Shown piece after piece: positions 51,291 through 59,043 of a DNA stretch of 59,906 nucleotides; position 1 is the first letter of the stretch, and each line of letters begins with the position of its first letter. The stretch is from Rhodospirillaceae bacterium. GTDB taxonomy: Bacteria > Pseudomonadota > Alphaproteobacteria > Rhodospirillales > JABHCV01. A program made the position numbers and the translations under genes. The notes beneath the pieces were generated by a model that was not told the DNA's origin, did no database searches, and was given only the letters and a program-made list of their open reading frames with translations. Location: assembly GCA_018662005.1 (NCBI GenBank), contig JABJHA010000039.1, positions 1 through 59,906 of the forward strand, in the 5' to 3' direction.

Positions 51291-52112
51291 TTGTCCAGAT
51301 ATTCCTTTGCCGGGTTGACCCTTGAGCGCCCCCTGATTATGGGCGTCGTTAATGTGACGCCCGACAGTTTCTCTGATGGTGGCAAGACAGCGAGCGCCGC
51401 ACTGGCTATTGAAGCCGCGCGCGGCCTTATCACAGACGGTGCAGATATTCTCGACATTGGCGGCGAGTCGAGCAGGCCCGGTGCCGTACCGGTTTCCCTT
51501 GATGAAGAGCTCAGCCGTGTCATTCCGGTTATCGAAGCACTGGCCGGGGAGGGCGCTTGCGTCAGCGTCGATACCCGCCATGCACCGGTCATGGTCGCCG
51601 CCATGGCCGCTGGTGCCACCATCATAAATGACATCACAGCCCTGGAAGGTGATCCGCAATCCCTTGAGATCGTTGCGCCGTCAAAGGCGTCGGTGGTGTT
51701 GATGCACATGCAAGGCGACCCCCGGACCATGCAGGAAGCACCCGTCTATACGGATGTCGTCGCCGAGACGGGGGCTTACTTGCTGACCCGGATCAGGGCT
51801 TGCCAACAGGCAGGAATAGCAACGGAACGCATCGCCATCGATCCCGGCATCGGCTTTGGGAAATCCCAAGAACACAATCTTGACCTGTTGCGGGGGTTAA
51901 GCGCTTTCACAGGATTGGAATGCCCCGTGGTTCTGGGCGTTTCACGCAAAAGCTTTATCGGTCGTTTGTCGGGTGAAGATGTCCCGGACCGGCGTCTGGC
52001 CGGGTCGCTGGCGGCGGGTCTTGCGGGTGTGGCGCGCGGCGCAAGCATCCTGCGCGTCCACGATGTTTTAGAAACCCGTCAGGCACTTGATGTGTGGGTG
52101 GCGCTGAAATAG
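51291..52112 (+). CDS. folP: Dihydropteroate synthase
   Basis: The 273-residue TIM barrel joins para-aminobenzoate and the pterin pyrophosphate, and is the target of sulfonamides. Motifs are GVVNVTPDSFSDGG (about 18-31), GADILDIGGESSRPGA, the anchor NDITAL, VLMHMQGDPRTMQ, DPGIGFGKSQEHN and GVSRKSFIG. It starts with TTG at 51291, giving MSRYSFAGLTLERPLIMG. ftsH-folP-glmM is a well-conserved proteobacterial order. A gap of 126 bases precedes glmM. Confidence 0.95.
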   Translation: MSRYSFAGLTLERPLIMGVVNVTPDSFSDGGKTASAALAIEAARGLITDGADILDIGGESSRPGAVPVSLDEELSRVIPVIEALAGEGACVSVDTRHAPVMVAAMAAGATIINDITALEGDPQSLEIVAPSKASVVLMHMQGDPRTMQEAPVYTDVVAETGAYLLTRIRACQQAGIATERIAIDPGIGFGKSQEHNLDLLRGLSAFTGLECPVVLGVSRKSFIGRLSGEDVPDRRLAGSLAAGLAGVARGASILRVHDVLETRQALDVWVALK

Positions 52113-52238
52113 CCGAAGGGTGTCCCCTGCAACGAACTGAAACGAAAAGTTAATTCCCACACTTCATAATCTGCCTTACAAGGAATGCGCATATTTGGGG
52201 ACGGGCGATTCGCATAAGGTCCCCTGTTACTGGAAGAC

Positions 52239-53588
52239 ATGATGATGAGAAAGCTGTTTGGAACCGACGGCATTCGTGGCACCGCCAATACGGAGCCTAT
52301 GACAGCCGAGACGGCGCTTAAAGTCGGCATGGCAGCGGCTGCCCAGTTCACCCGTGGCGATCATCGCCACCGGGTCGTTATCGGCAAGGACACGCGTTTG
52401 TCCGGTTACATGATCGAACCGGCGCTGACCTCTGGATTTGTCTCCATGGGCATGGACGTGATTCTGGTCGGGCCTATGCCGACCCCTGCCGTGGCCATGC
52501 TAACCCGCTCCCTTCGGGCCGATTTGGGGGTGATGATTTCAGCTTCCCACAATCCCTTTGGCGATAATGGCATCAAATTGTTCGGGCCGGACGGTTTTAA
52601 GTTGTCCGACGCTGTCGAGGCGAAAATCGAGGAACGCATCAACGGCGATATGAGCAATTCTCTTGCCGATCCGGCGAAGCTGGGCAAAGCCAAACGCCTG
52701 GACGATGCACAAGGTCGTTATTCTGAACACGTCAAGCGTACCTTTCCCAAGGGCCTGACCCTGGATGGTCTGAAGATTGTCGTCGATTGCGCCAACGGTG
52801 CCGCCTACAAAGTTGCGCCGGAAGTGTTGTGGGAACTGGGCGCGGAGGTTGTTTCGATTGGCGTTGATCCGGACGGCTTCAACATCAACAAGGGTTGTGG
52901 CTCTACCCACCCTGAAGCCTTATGCAGTGCCGTGGTTTCTCATGGCGCCGATATTGGTATCGCCCTGGACGGCGATGCCGACAGGGTTCTTGTTGTTGAT
53001 GAAGCCGGGGCGCTTGTTGACGGTGACCAGTTAATGGCCCTGATCGCCGCCAAATGGGCTGAAGATGGACGCCTGAAGGGCGGTGGCATTGTTGCGACCG
53101 TGATGTCCAATCTGGGCCTTGAACAGTATTTGTCGAGCATCGATTTGTCCTTAACCCGAACCCAGGTCGGTGACCGCTATGTTGTCGAGCATATGCTCGA
53201 GCATGGTTTCAACATCGGCGGAGAGCAGTCAGGACATATCGTGCTTTCTGATTACGGCTCAACCGGTGACGGTCTGGTTGCCGCCTTGCAGGTGCTGGCA
53301 GTGGTGGTCAGTGATAAACGCCCGGCCAGTTTTTCGTGTCGCCCGTTCATCCCCTTGCCACAATTACTGCGCAACGTTCGTTATAGCGAAGGCCAACCAC
53401 TGGAAGACGCGGCTGTCATACAATCTATCGCTACGGGTGAGGAAAAACTTTCCGGCAGCGGCCGTTTGCTGATCCGTAAGTCAGGTACCGAACCCTTGAT
53501 CCGGGTTATGGCCGAAGGCAAGGATGAAGATCTGGTTGGCGCTGTTGTCGGCGATATTGTCAACGCCGTTGAACGGGCAGCCGGATAA
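52239..53588 (+). CDS. glmM: Phosphoglucosamine mutase
   Basis: The 449-residue enzyme interconverts glucosamine-6- and glucosamine-1-phosphate for peptidoglycan and LPS. Seen are the start [13 protein letters not shown], the active serine loop [15 protein letters not shown] (about 98-112), the metal loop [13 protein letters not shown] (about 242-254), the sugar loop GGEQSGH and the phosphate loop [12 protein letters not shown] near the end. Three ATG codons stand at the start, and any could be used. thiD follows after 2 bases. Confidence 0.97.
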   Translation: MMMRKLFGTDGIRGTANTEPMTAETALKVGMAAAAQFTRGDHRHRVVIGKDTRLSGYMIEPALTSGFVSMGMDVILVGPMPTPAVAMLTRSLRADLGVMISASHNPFGDNGIKLFGPDGFKLSDAVEAKIEERINGDMSNSLADPAKLGKAKRLDDAQGRYSEHVKRTFPKGLTLDGLKIVVDCANGAAYKVAPEVLWELGAEVVSIGVDPDGFNINKGCGSTHPEALCSAVVSHGADIGIALDGDADRVLVVDEAGALVDGDQLMALIAAKWAEDGRLKGGGIVATVMSNLGLEQYLSSIDLSLTRTQVGDRYVVEHMLEHGFNIGGEQSGHIVLSDYGSTGDGLVAALQVLAVVVSDKRPASFSCRPFIPLPQLLRNVRYSEGQPLEDAAVIQSIATGEEKLSGSGRLLIRKSGTEPLIRVMAEGKDEDLVGAVVGDIVNAVERAAG

Positions 53589-53590
53589 TC

Positions 53591-54388
53591 ATGCAGGGCA
53601 GGGTTTTGATCATTGCCGGTTCGGATTCCGGCGGCGGTGCCGGCATTCAGGCCGATATCAAAACCGTGACCGCGCTGGGTGGTTACGCCATGACGGCGCT
53701 AAGCGCGCTGACCGCGCAGAACACCAAAGGTGTCACCGCCATCCATGAAGTGCCGACGGATTTCATTGCCGAACAGATGAACGTTGTGCTGTCGGATTTG
53801 GGGGCCGACGCCATCAAGACCGGCATGTTGCATTCAGCGGCTGTTATCGAAACCGTCGCTGATATTCTGGAGCCCCTGGATATTCCCGTTGTCGTTGACC
53901 CGGTGATGGTCGCCAAGGGCGGGGCGACTTTGTTGCAGGAAGAAGCCATCGCCACCATGAAAGAGCGATTGATCCCGTTGGCTCGTGTGCTGACTCCCAA
54001 CGTTCCTGAAGCCTGCGCCCTGACCGGCATATCCATAACCGACCGCGACAGCGCCGAACAGGCGGCACGGATGCTATCGGACCTGGGTCCTCATGCGGTG
54101 TTGATGAAGGGTGGCCATATGAGCGATGGCGATAGCGCGGACACCGTCACCGACCTGTTGTTTGAAGGCGGTTCGCTGGTTGAGGCATTTTCATCGCCGC
54201 GCCTTGATACCCGTCACACCCACGGCACCGGTTGCACGCTGGCCTCGGCCATCGCCACCGGGCTGGCCCAGGAATTTAGCGTCCGCGACAGCGTCGAGCG
54301 GGCCCGCGCATATGTATGGGAAGCAATCCGCACCGCTCCCGGCTACGGCCAGGGCCACGGCCCGCTTAATCACGGCCATACTCTTTAA
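53591..54388 (+). CDS. thiD: Hydroxymethylpyrimidine / phosphomethylpyrimidine kinase
   Basis: The 265-residue ribokinase-like enzyme phosphorylates HMP twice for thiamine synthesis. Motifs are IIAGSDSGGGAGIQADIKT (about 6-24), TALTAQNT, the conserved DPVMVAKGGATLL region, LTPNVPEACALTG and the anion hole HTHGTGCTLASAIA (about 214-227). It is coupled to glmM by a 2-base gap. Its product feeds ThiE, which is encoded at 30.1 kb. The last 4 bases overlap the end of the convergent aminotransferase gene. Confidence 0.95.
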   Translation: MQGRVLIIAGSDSGGGAGIQADIKTVTALGGYAMTALSALTAQNTKGVTAIHEVPTDFIAEQMNVVLSDLGADAIKTGMLHSAAVIETVADILEPLDIPVVVDPVMVAKGGATLLQEEAIATMKERLIPLARVLTPNVPEACALTGISITDRDSAEQAARMLSDLGPHAVLMKGGHMSDGDSADTVTDLLFEGGSLVEAFSSPRLDTRHTHGTGCTLASAIATGLAQEFSVRDSVERARAYVWEAIRTAPGYGQGHGPLNHGHTL

Positions 54389-55686
54389 TCAGGAATTTCA
54401 GTGAAGGCCTGATCCAGGATGTCTATTGCCTGATCGATTTCCTTTTTTGTAATCGTAAGGGGTGGGGCGAACCGCCATACGCAATGCAGACCACCGACCC
54501 GATTAATGTTGAGACCAAGCTCAAAGCATCGCTCCGTGAGGGACTTGATCAGTTCATGTCCCGGCTCTTTGGTTGTTCGATCGGCAACAATCTCCACGCC
54601 CAGAAGTAATCCGTGGCCGCGAACGTCTCCTATCGCTTCATGTCGTTGCTGTAGTTCACAAAGACGCTCCTTCAGGTATTGGCCGATTTTGGCTGAGCGT
54701 TCGGTCAGTTTTTCCGAAATGATCACATCCACGACGGCAAGCCCAACGGTTGCTGTCAACGGGTCGGAGGCATGTGAGGTGTAGTGGGAAAAACCGTTCT
54801 CCCTTGCCGCCGTCGCCACGGCCTTTGAAGCGATCACAGCCGATAGCGGCAGGCCGCCGCCAAGGGTTTTGGATAGCGTTAGGATATCGGGGACAATCCC
54901 TTCGCGTTCAAAGCCAAAGAGATTCCCGGTACGGCCCAACCCTGTTTGGGCCTCATCGTAAATGAGAAGGATGCCACGTTGATCGCACAGCTCCCTTAAA
55001 CGGCCAAGGTAACCCTGTGGTGGAACGATGATGCCTCCGGCACTTTGGATCGGCTCGACGATCACCGCTGCTTCCTCGCCAACCGACGTCGCATCAATCA
55101 TCTCAAAACCGACATCAAGACAGGTCATATCGCACTGGTCGGCGCAGTGGCGGATCGGGCAGCGATAACAATTGGGCGAAGGGATGGCCAGCGAGCCCGG
55201 CATCACTGGACCATATTTCTTTCGGCCATGCGCATACGTCGTCGATGCGGCGCCTGTCGTCGTTCCATGCCATGATCCCGCCATGCCGATAATCTCGAAA
55301 CGCCCGGTTGCGATCTTGGCCAGTCGCAACGCCGACTCGTTTGCCTCACCGCCGGTATTGAGCAGTTGAACCTTGCTGAGCTGATGGGGGAGCAAATCAG
55401 CAAGAGTATCAACGAGGCTTATCACATCGGGTGACAGCATCGTGCTATCCAGATGAATGACCGTTTGCCCAGCTTTCGCCAGGGCCTCCACGATCTTCGG
55501 GTGATTATGACCGATGGTCGCGCACATCTGACCAGAGGAAAAATCCAGGATCGCGCGGCCTGCTTCCGTAAAAAAATATGATCCCTCTGCGCGGACGATC
55601 AATTCTTTGAGGAAGTCACGACCGTAGTGAAGCAGATGTTTCTCAAATGGCGGTGCCGATAAAATGGCTTCCTGGGCTTCGGGCAT
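54385..55686 (-). CDS. Class III PLP enzyme, 2,2-dialkylglycine decarboxylase-like
   Basis: The 433-residue protein is a fold-type I, class III aminotransferase. The PLP lysine is in DILTLSKTLGGGLPLSAV (about residue 270), with DEAQTGLGRTG about 30 residues before it. DFSSGQMCATIGHNHP near the N-terminus, SHASDPL, GDVRGHGLLLGVEIV with DRTTKEP after it, and RFAPPLTIT fit dialkylglycine decarboxylase, which couples decarboxylation to transamination. General amino-acid aminotransferase activity is the alternative. A loop with four Cys (CYRCPIRHCADQC) is not usual in the family. It starts 2 bases after its regulator gene. Confidence 0.82.
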   Translation of the reverse strand: MPEAQEAILSAPPFEKHLLHYGRDFLKELIVRAEGSYFFTEAGRAILDFSSGQMCATIGHNHPKIVEALAKAGQTVIHLDSTMLSPDVISLVDTLADLLPHQLSKVQLLNTGGEANESALRLAKIATGRFEIIGMAGSWHGTTTGAASTTYAHGRKKYGPVMPGSLAIPSPNCYRCPIRHCADQCDMTCLDVGFEMIDATSVGEEAAVIVEPIQSAGGIIVPPQGYLGRLRELCDQRGILLIYDEAQTGLGRTGNLFGFEREGIVPDILTLSKTLGGGLPLSAVIASKAVATAARENGFSHYTSHASDPLTATVGLAVVDVIISEKLTERSAKIGQYLKERLCELQQRHEAIGDVRGHGLLLGVEIVADRTTKEPGHELIKSLTERCFELGLNINRVGGLHCVWRFAPPLTITKKEIDQAIDILDQAFTEIPD

Positions 55687-55688
55687 CT

Positions 55689-56258
55689 TTATTCTCTCCG
55701 ACTGGCCGCGACAAGGTAGCGGCAAGGGGCTTCAGTATTATTCAAAAACGTACAGTGGGACGGTGGCCCCAGTTCAAGGCAGTCACCGACATCCAAAAGG
55801 TGCTTGCTCTCGCCTTCGGTCAGGCTCAACTGACCGGAAAGAACCAGAACCAATTGATGGAAAACCTTGTAGATGGAGGCCGGAAACAAAACCTCGGCCC
55901 CTGCGGGCAGATCTACGGCAACGATTTCAATGGGGCCACCGGCGCTTGGTGAAACCAAGGTGCGGACGCAGCCGGTTTCAGGATCATTCCAGCTTGGCTG
56001 CTGGGAGGCCCTGATCAAACGCCCGGTGTGACTTTCCGCCCGTGTCAGGAAGGTCGATAACGTCAGGCCAAACGCACCGCATAAACGACCAAGAACGGCC
56101 GTTGTCGGGCTCGATTCTGCACGTTCGATTTTGCTGATCATTGCCTTGGAGACTTCAGAACGTTTGGCGAGTTCGGCCAATGACCATTTTCGCGCCTCTC
56201 GTTCGCTGCGAACGCGGGCTGCTATTTCATCGGTCAAGTCATCCTTTATAATAGACAT
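55689..56258 (-). CDS. XRE-type HTH regulator with C-terminal cupin domain
   Basis: The 189-residue protein has an XRE helix-turn-helix (about 10-65: ARKWSLAELAKRSEVSKAMISKIERAESSPT in two blocks) and a cupin domain (about 110-185: VDLPAGAEVLFPAS, LVLVLSGQLSLTEG, LDVGDCLELGPPSHC). In this family the cupin binds a small metabolite that changes DNA binding. It is the first gene of a two-gene operon with the dialkylglycine-decarboxylase-like enzyme, so it likely controls that gene and itself. The -10 box lies so close to the ATG that a leaderless mRNA is expected. Confidence 0.88.
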   Translation of the reverse strand: MSIIKDDLTDEIAARVRSEREARKWSLAELAKRSEVSKAMISKIERAESSPTTAVLGRLCGAFGLTLSTFLTRAESHTGRLIRASQQPSWNDPETGCVRTLVSPSAGGPIEIVAVDLPAGAEVLFPASIYKVFHQLVLVLSGQLSLTEGESKHLLDVGDCLELGPPSHCTFLNNTEAPCRYLVAASRRE

Positions 56259-56264
56259 TAGTCC

Positions 56265-56292
56265 ACTATAAGAGACGACATAAGAGAGTCAA
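56265..56292 (-). promoter_or_regulatory. Promoter of the HTH/cupin-decarboxylase operon with repeat operators
   Basis: On the minus strand TTGACT (56292-56287) and TATAGT (56270-56265) are 16 bases apart. Two direct repeats TCTCTTAT (56287-56280 and 56275-56268) lie between and over the boxes with a 12-base pitch, a good place for repressor binding. The -10 ends 6 bases before the ATG. Confidence 0.65.
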
Positions 56293-56348
56293 GACGGCAC
56301 TGATGCTGTAAACGATGGTCAGTCAGGAACGGACAGCAAATCCAGAGA

Positions 56349-57743
56349 TCAAACCATTGCCGGGCTGATGCTGGTGGGGGATTTCAGGATATTGGCGAGG
56401 ATGTCGATGCCCTTGGCCGAGGTCTCGGCGTCGGCGTTGTGGGTGCCGATGGCGATGCGGACCGCGTGCGGGGCGGCTTGACGGCCAACGACAAAACTTT
56501 CCGCCGACGGAACCAGTACCCCGCGGGCTTCTGCAGCGGCCTTGAAGTCGGCGGCGCGCCAGGGCAGGGGTAATTCCAGCCAGATAAAATGTCCTGCAGG
56601 GTGATAGGAGAATACCTGCCCTTGCAAGACCTGGGCTGCGTATTTTAGGCGTTCTTTTGCGGCCCGACGTTGCCAGTTGGCCAATTCATTGCCGGTTCCG
56701 TCTTCGATCCAGCGCCGCGCTATTTCGGCCATAAGCGGCGGCGTCATCCAGTTGCTCAGGCGTACCGCAGTGCGAAGTTGTTCCGTGTGATCTTCTGGCG
56801 AAAGCACATAACCGACACGTAATCCGCCGGCCATGGTTTTGGACAGGCTGGTGATATGAAAAACCCGCTCCGGTACGAAGTCGATTAACGGGGGAACGTC
56901 GCGTTCGTTCAGGCCACCCCAGACATCATCTTCCAGAACCTGTAAGTCGAGGGCGCGGGCACGTTCGGCGAGGTCGCGAATGCGCTCTAAGGGCATGGTC
57001 CGGGTGGTCGGGTTCTGAATATTGGGAATACAGTACAGGCACCGGGCCCCGGTTCGCCTGGCCGCTTCTTCCAGGGCGTCGGGGATCAGGCCGTATTGAT
57101 CCATCGCCACCGGTTCCAGTTTCAGGCCCAACTGGCGGACCACATGAATGAAGCCGGGGTAGGAGAGTTCCTCGGCCAGAATGGTGTCGCCCGGTCGTGT
57201 CATCGCCATCAGGGTGATTAAAATTCCGTGCTGGGCGCCACTGGTCAGAGTGATGCGTTCTGGTGTCGCCTTGATTCCCCCTTGTTTAAGCCACTGCGTC
57301 GCCGCTTGCAGGTGTTCTGGCCGTCCCGACAAAACCTGGTAATCCATCAGCTCGTCAAGATTGCCTCCACGACTGATGTCGGCAAGGGTTCTGGCCAATT
57401 CCTTGCCGGCCCGCCCGCTAACCGGTGTGGCGTGGGTGAAGTCGATCAGATTGTTGTCGGGCGGCTTGGGGCGAAAGAAGGCTTCCTGTTTTTTCCCTGG
57501 CTCGGCCATCACGAAGGTGCCGCGCCCGACTTCGCCATCGACCAGGCCGCGGCGTTTGATTTCGTCGTAGGCACGGGTCACAGTACCCAGGGTGACGCCA
57601 ATGTCGTAGGCGAGGTTGCGCTGGGGCGGCAGTTTCTCTCCGGCAGCAAGTGTTCCTTCGGAGATCGCCTCGGCAATCGCTTCGGCGATAGCCAGGTACT
57701 TTGGCCCACTGCGCTCGGAAATATCAGGTGTCCATATTGTCAT
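56349..57743 (-). CDS. MocR-family transcriptional regulator (GntR HTH fused to aminotransferase-like domain)
   Basis: The 464-residue protein joins a GntR winged helix (about 10-75: KYLAIAEAIAEAISEGTLAAGEKLPPQRNLA in part, TVTRAYDEIKRRGLV) to a fold-type I aminotransferase-like domain (about 115-455) with the PLP lysine in HITSLSKTMAGGLRVGYV. MocR proteins sense PLP or a PLP-amino acid adduct and activate or repress nearby genes. I start at 57743; a longer frame would cover the promoter. It is divergent from the DUF1127-EamA-aminotransferase operon, its probable target, with 99 bases between the starts. Confidence 0.9.
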   Translation of the reverse strand: MTIWTPDISERSGPKYLAIAEAIAEAISEGTLAAGEKLPPQRNLAYDIGVTLGTVTRAYDEIKRRGLVDGEVGRGTFVMAEPGKKQEAFFRPKPPDNNLIDFTHATPVSGRAGKELARTLADISRGGNLDELMDYQVLSGRPEHLQAATQWLKQGGIKATPERITLTSGAQHGILITLMAMTRPGDTILAEELSYPGFIHVVRQLGLKLEPVAMDQYGLIPDALEEAARRTGARCLYCIPNIQNPTTRTMPLERIRDLAERARALDLQVLEDDVWGGLNERDVPPLIDFVPERVFHITSLSKTMAGGLRVGYVLSPEDHTEQLRTAVRLSNWMTPPLMAEIARRWIEDGTGNELANWQRRAAKERLKYAAQVLQGQVFSYHPAGHFIWLELPLPWRAADFKAAAEARGVLVPSAESFVVGRQAAPHAVRIAIGTHNADAETSAKGIDILANILKSPTSISPAMV

Positions 57744-57751
57744 GGGTACAA

Positions 57752-57782
57752 TTAATACATTGACCGGTAATATTGTGTCAAT
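57752..57782 (-). promoter_or_regulatory. MocR promoter and candidate autoregulatory operator
   Basis: On the minus strand TTGACA (57781-57776) and TATTAA (57757-57752) are 18 bases apart. Inverted arms ATTGAC and GTCAAT (57759-57764 and 57777-57782) lie over the -35 and spacer. A related near-palindrome TGTAT-TG-ATACA is at 57858-57869, inside the first codons of the divergent gene. Confidence 0.55.
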
Positions 57783-57842
57783 ATAAAACCAAATCACGGT
57801 AACAATTTTGTTGCATGTGAACAAAAATAAGGAATTTTAAAG

Positions 57843-58106
57843 ATGTTGAGGCATGAATGTATTGATACAATAACCATGCCGGTGGCTACCTCCGGCACAT
57901 TGAAAAGTTGGAAATCCTGGATTTCAGAGGGCGTCAGCCTGCTGGTATCGGATATGGCTCGCATCGTTAAAATTCTGGCACAGTGGCAAGACCGCGAAAC
58001 CATGCGGGCACGTTTAGCTGAATTTGATGATCATCTTCTCTCTGATCTGGGCATCACGCGTGCACAGGCGACAATGGAAACCGGAAAACCATTCTGGCAA
58101 GATTGA
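57843..58106 (+). CDS. DUF1127 (YjiS-like) small protein
   Basis: The 87-residue protein has a C-terminal DUF1127 domain: a helix with IVKILAQWQDRETMRARLAEFDDHLLSDLGIT (in two blocks) and the ending RAQATMETGKPFWQD, typical of this Arg-rich family. DUF1127 proteins in other alphaproteobacteria bind RNA or affect phosphate and carbon metabolism; the role here is unknown. The start at 57843 has AAGGA before it; an ATG at 57876 is an alternative. It is the first gene of the operon, 4 bases before the exporter gene. Confidence 0.82.
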   Translation: MLRHECIDTITMPVATSGTLKSWKSWISEGVSLLVSDMARIVKILAQWQDRETMRARLAEFDDHLLSDLGITRAQATMETGKPFWQD

Positions 58107-58110
58107 CACC

Positions 58111-59043
58111 ATGGCACTGACAGACCAAAGGGTGGTTTCTACGGCGACAGGGCAGGAGGCTCCAAAAAGCGTCCTGCCCGTCGCCTACATGGCCGCCGCT
58201 TTTGCCGTCTTGATTTGGGGCGGTACCCCGGCGGCGACAAAATTCACTGTCATGGGGATCGATCCGGTCAGCGCCGGTGTTCTGCGGACAATTCTGGCTG
58301 GCCTTATTGTCTTTCCCTTCGCCCTTGCCAAGCAGCTGCCCTTGCCGGGTAGTGCGCGTGAGTGGGGATTGCTGGTGCTGATGGTGCTTGGCGTGTTTGT
58401 CATCTTTCCCCTGTTTTTCAGTTTTGGTATCAAGCAGACATCGACGTCCCACGCCGGCCTGATTAACGCGGCGATTCCTATTTTCACGGGTCTTTTTGGC
58501 GCCGTTGCCGAACGCCGCATACCGGGCCGCTTGTGGACAGTGGGCGTGGCTGTCGCTTTTGGCGGAGTCGCGATGCTGATTGGACTTCGTAGCGGTGGCG
58601 GTGATGGCGTTACCCTGTGGGGTGACATTTTGTGCCTGTTGTCCTCGGTCGGTTCCGGCCTGGGTTACGTTGCCGGTGCGCGGTTGTCCCTGAAAATCGG
58701 CAGTCAGGCAGCCACCTTCTGGGGGCTTACATTGGGTGGGCTGCTACTGCTGCCTGTGCTGATTATTTTTCATGGCGATACCGACTGGGCAAACGTTCCG
58801 GCCAGCAGCTTTATGGCCGTTGCTTATCAGGCAATCTGTTCATCGATTTTGGGCTTCCTGGCCTGGTATTGGGCCTTGTCAAAGGGCGGTATCGTGCGCA
58901 TGGCTCCGGTTCAGTTTTCAATGCCGGTCATCAGCCTGACGCTAGCGGCATTTTTATTCGACGAGACCATAACCATGCCGCTGATTTTATCAGGCGCTAT
59001 CATTGTCAGCGGTATCGCCATTTCACAAAGGAATAAGCACTAA
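58111..59043 (+). CDS. EamA/DMT-family transporter
   Basis: The 310-residue protein has ten predicted membrane helices in two EamA repeats. The first repeat begins AAFAVLIWGGTPAATKFTV, and the second ends SLTLAAFLFDETITMPLILSGAIIVSGI. Members export amino acids or other metabolites, or import some substrates. A start at 58111 leaves a 26-residue polar N-terminus. Coupling to a PLP enzyme (TAATG overlap with the next gene) and a MocR regulator suggests an amino-compound substrate, which is inference. Confidence 0.88.
   Translation: MALTDQRVVSTATGQEAPKSVLPVAYMAAAFAVLIWGGTPAATKFTVMGIDPVSAGVLRTILAGLIVFPFALAKQLPLPGSAREWGLLVLMVLGVFVIFPLFFSFGIKQTSTSHAGLINAAIPIFTGLFGAVAERRIPGRLWTVGVAVAFGGVAMLIGLRSGGGDGVTLWGDILCLLSSVGSGLGYVAGARLSLKIGSQAATFWGLTLGGLLLLPVLIIFHGDTDWANVPASSFMAVAYQAICSSILGFLAWYWALSKGGIVRMAPVQFSMPVISLTLAAFLFDETITMPLILSGAIIVSGIAISQRNKH

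Noticed and set aside
50697-51659. 320-codon frame antisense to ftsH and folP
   Set aside because: It crosses two conserved genes, and its translation is the mirror of their codon pattern.
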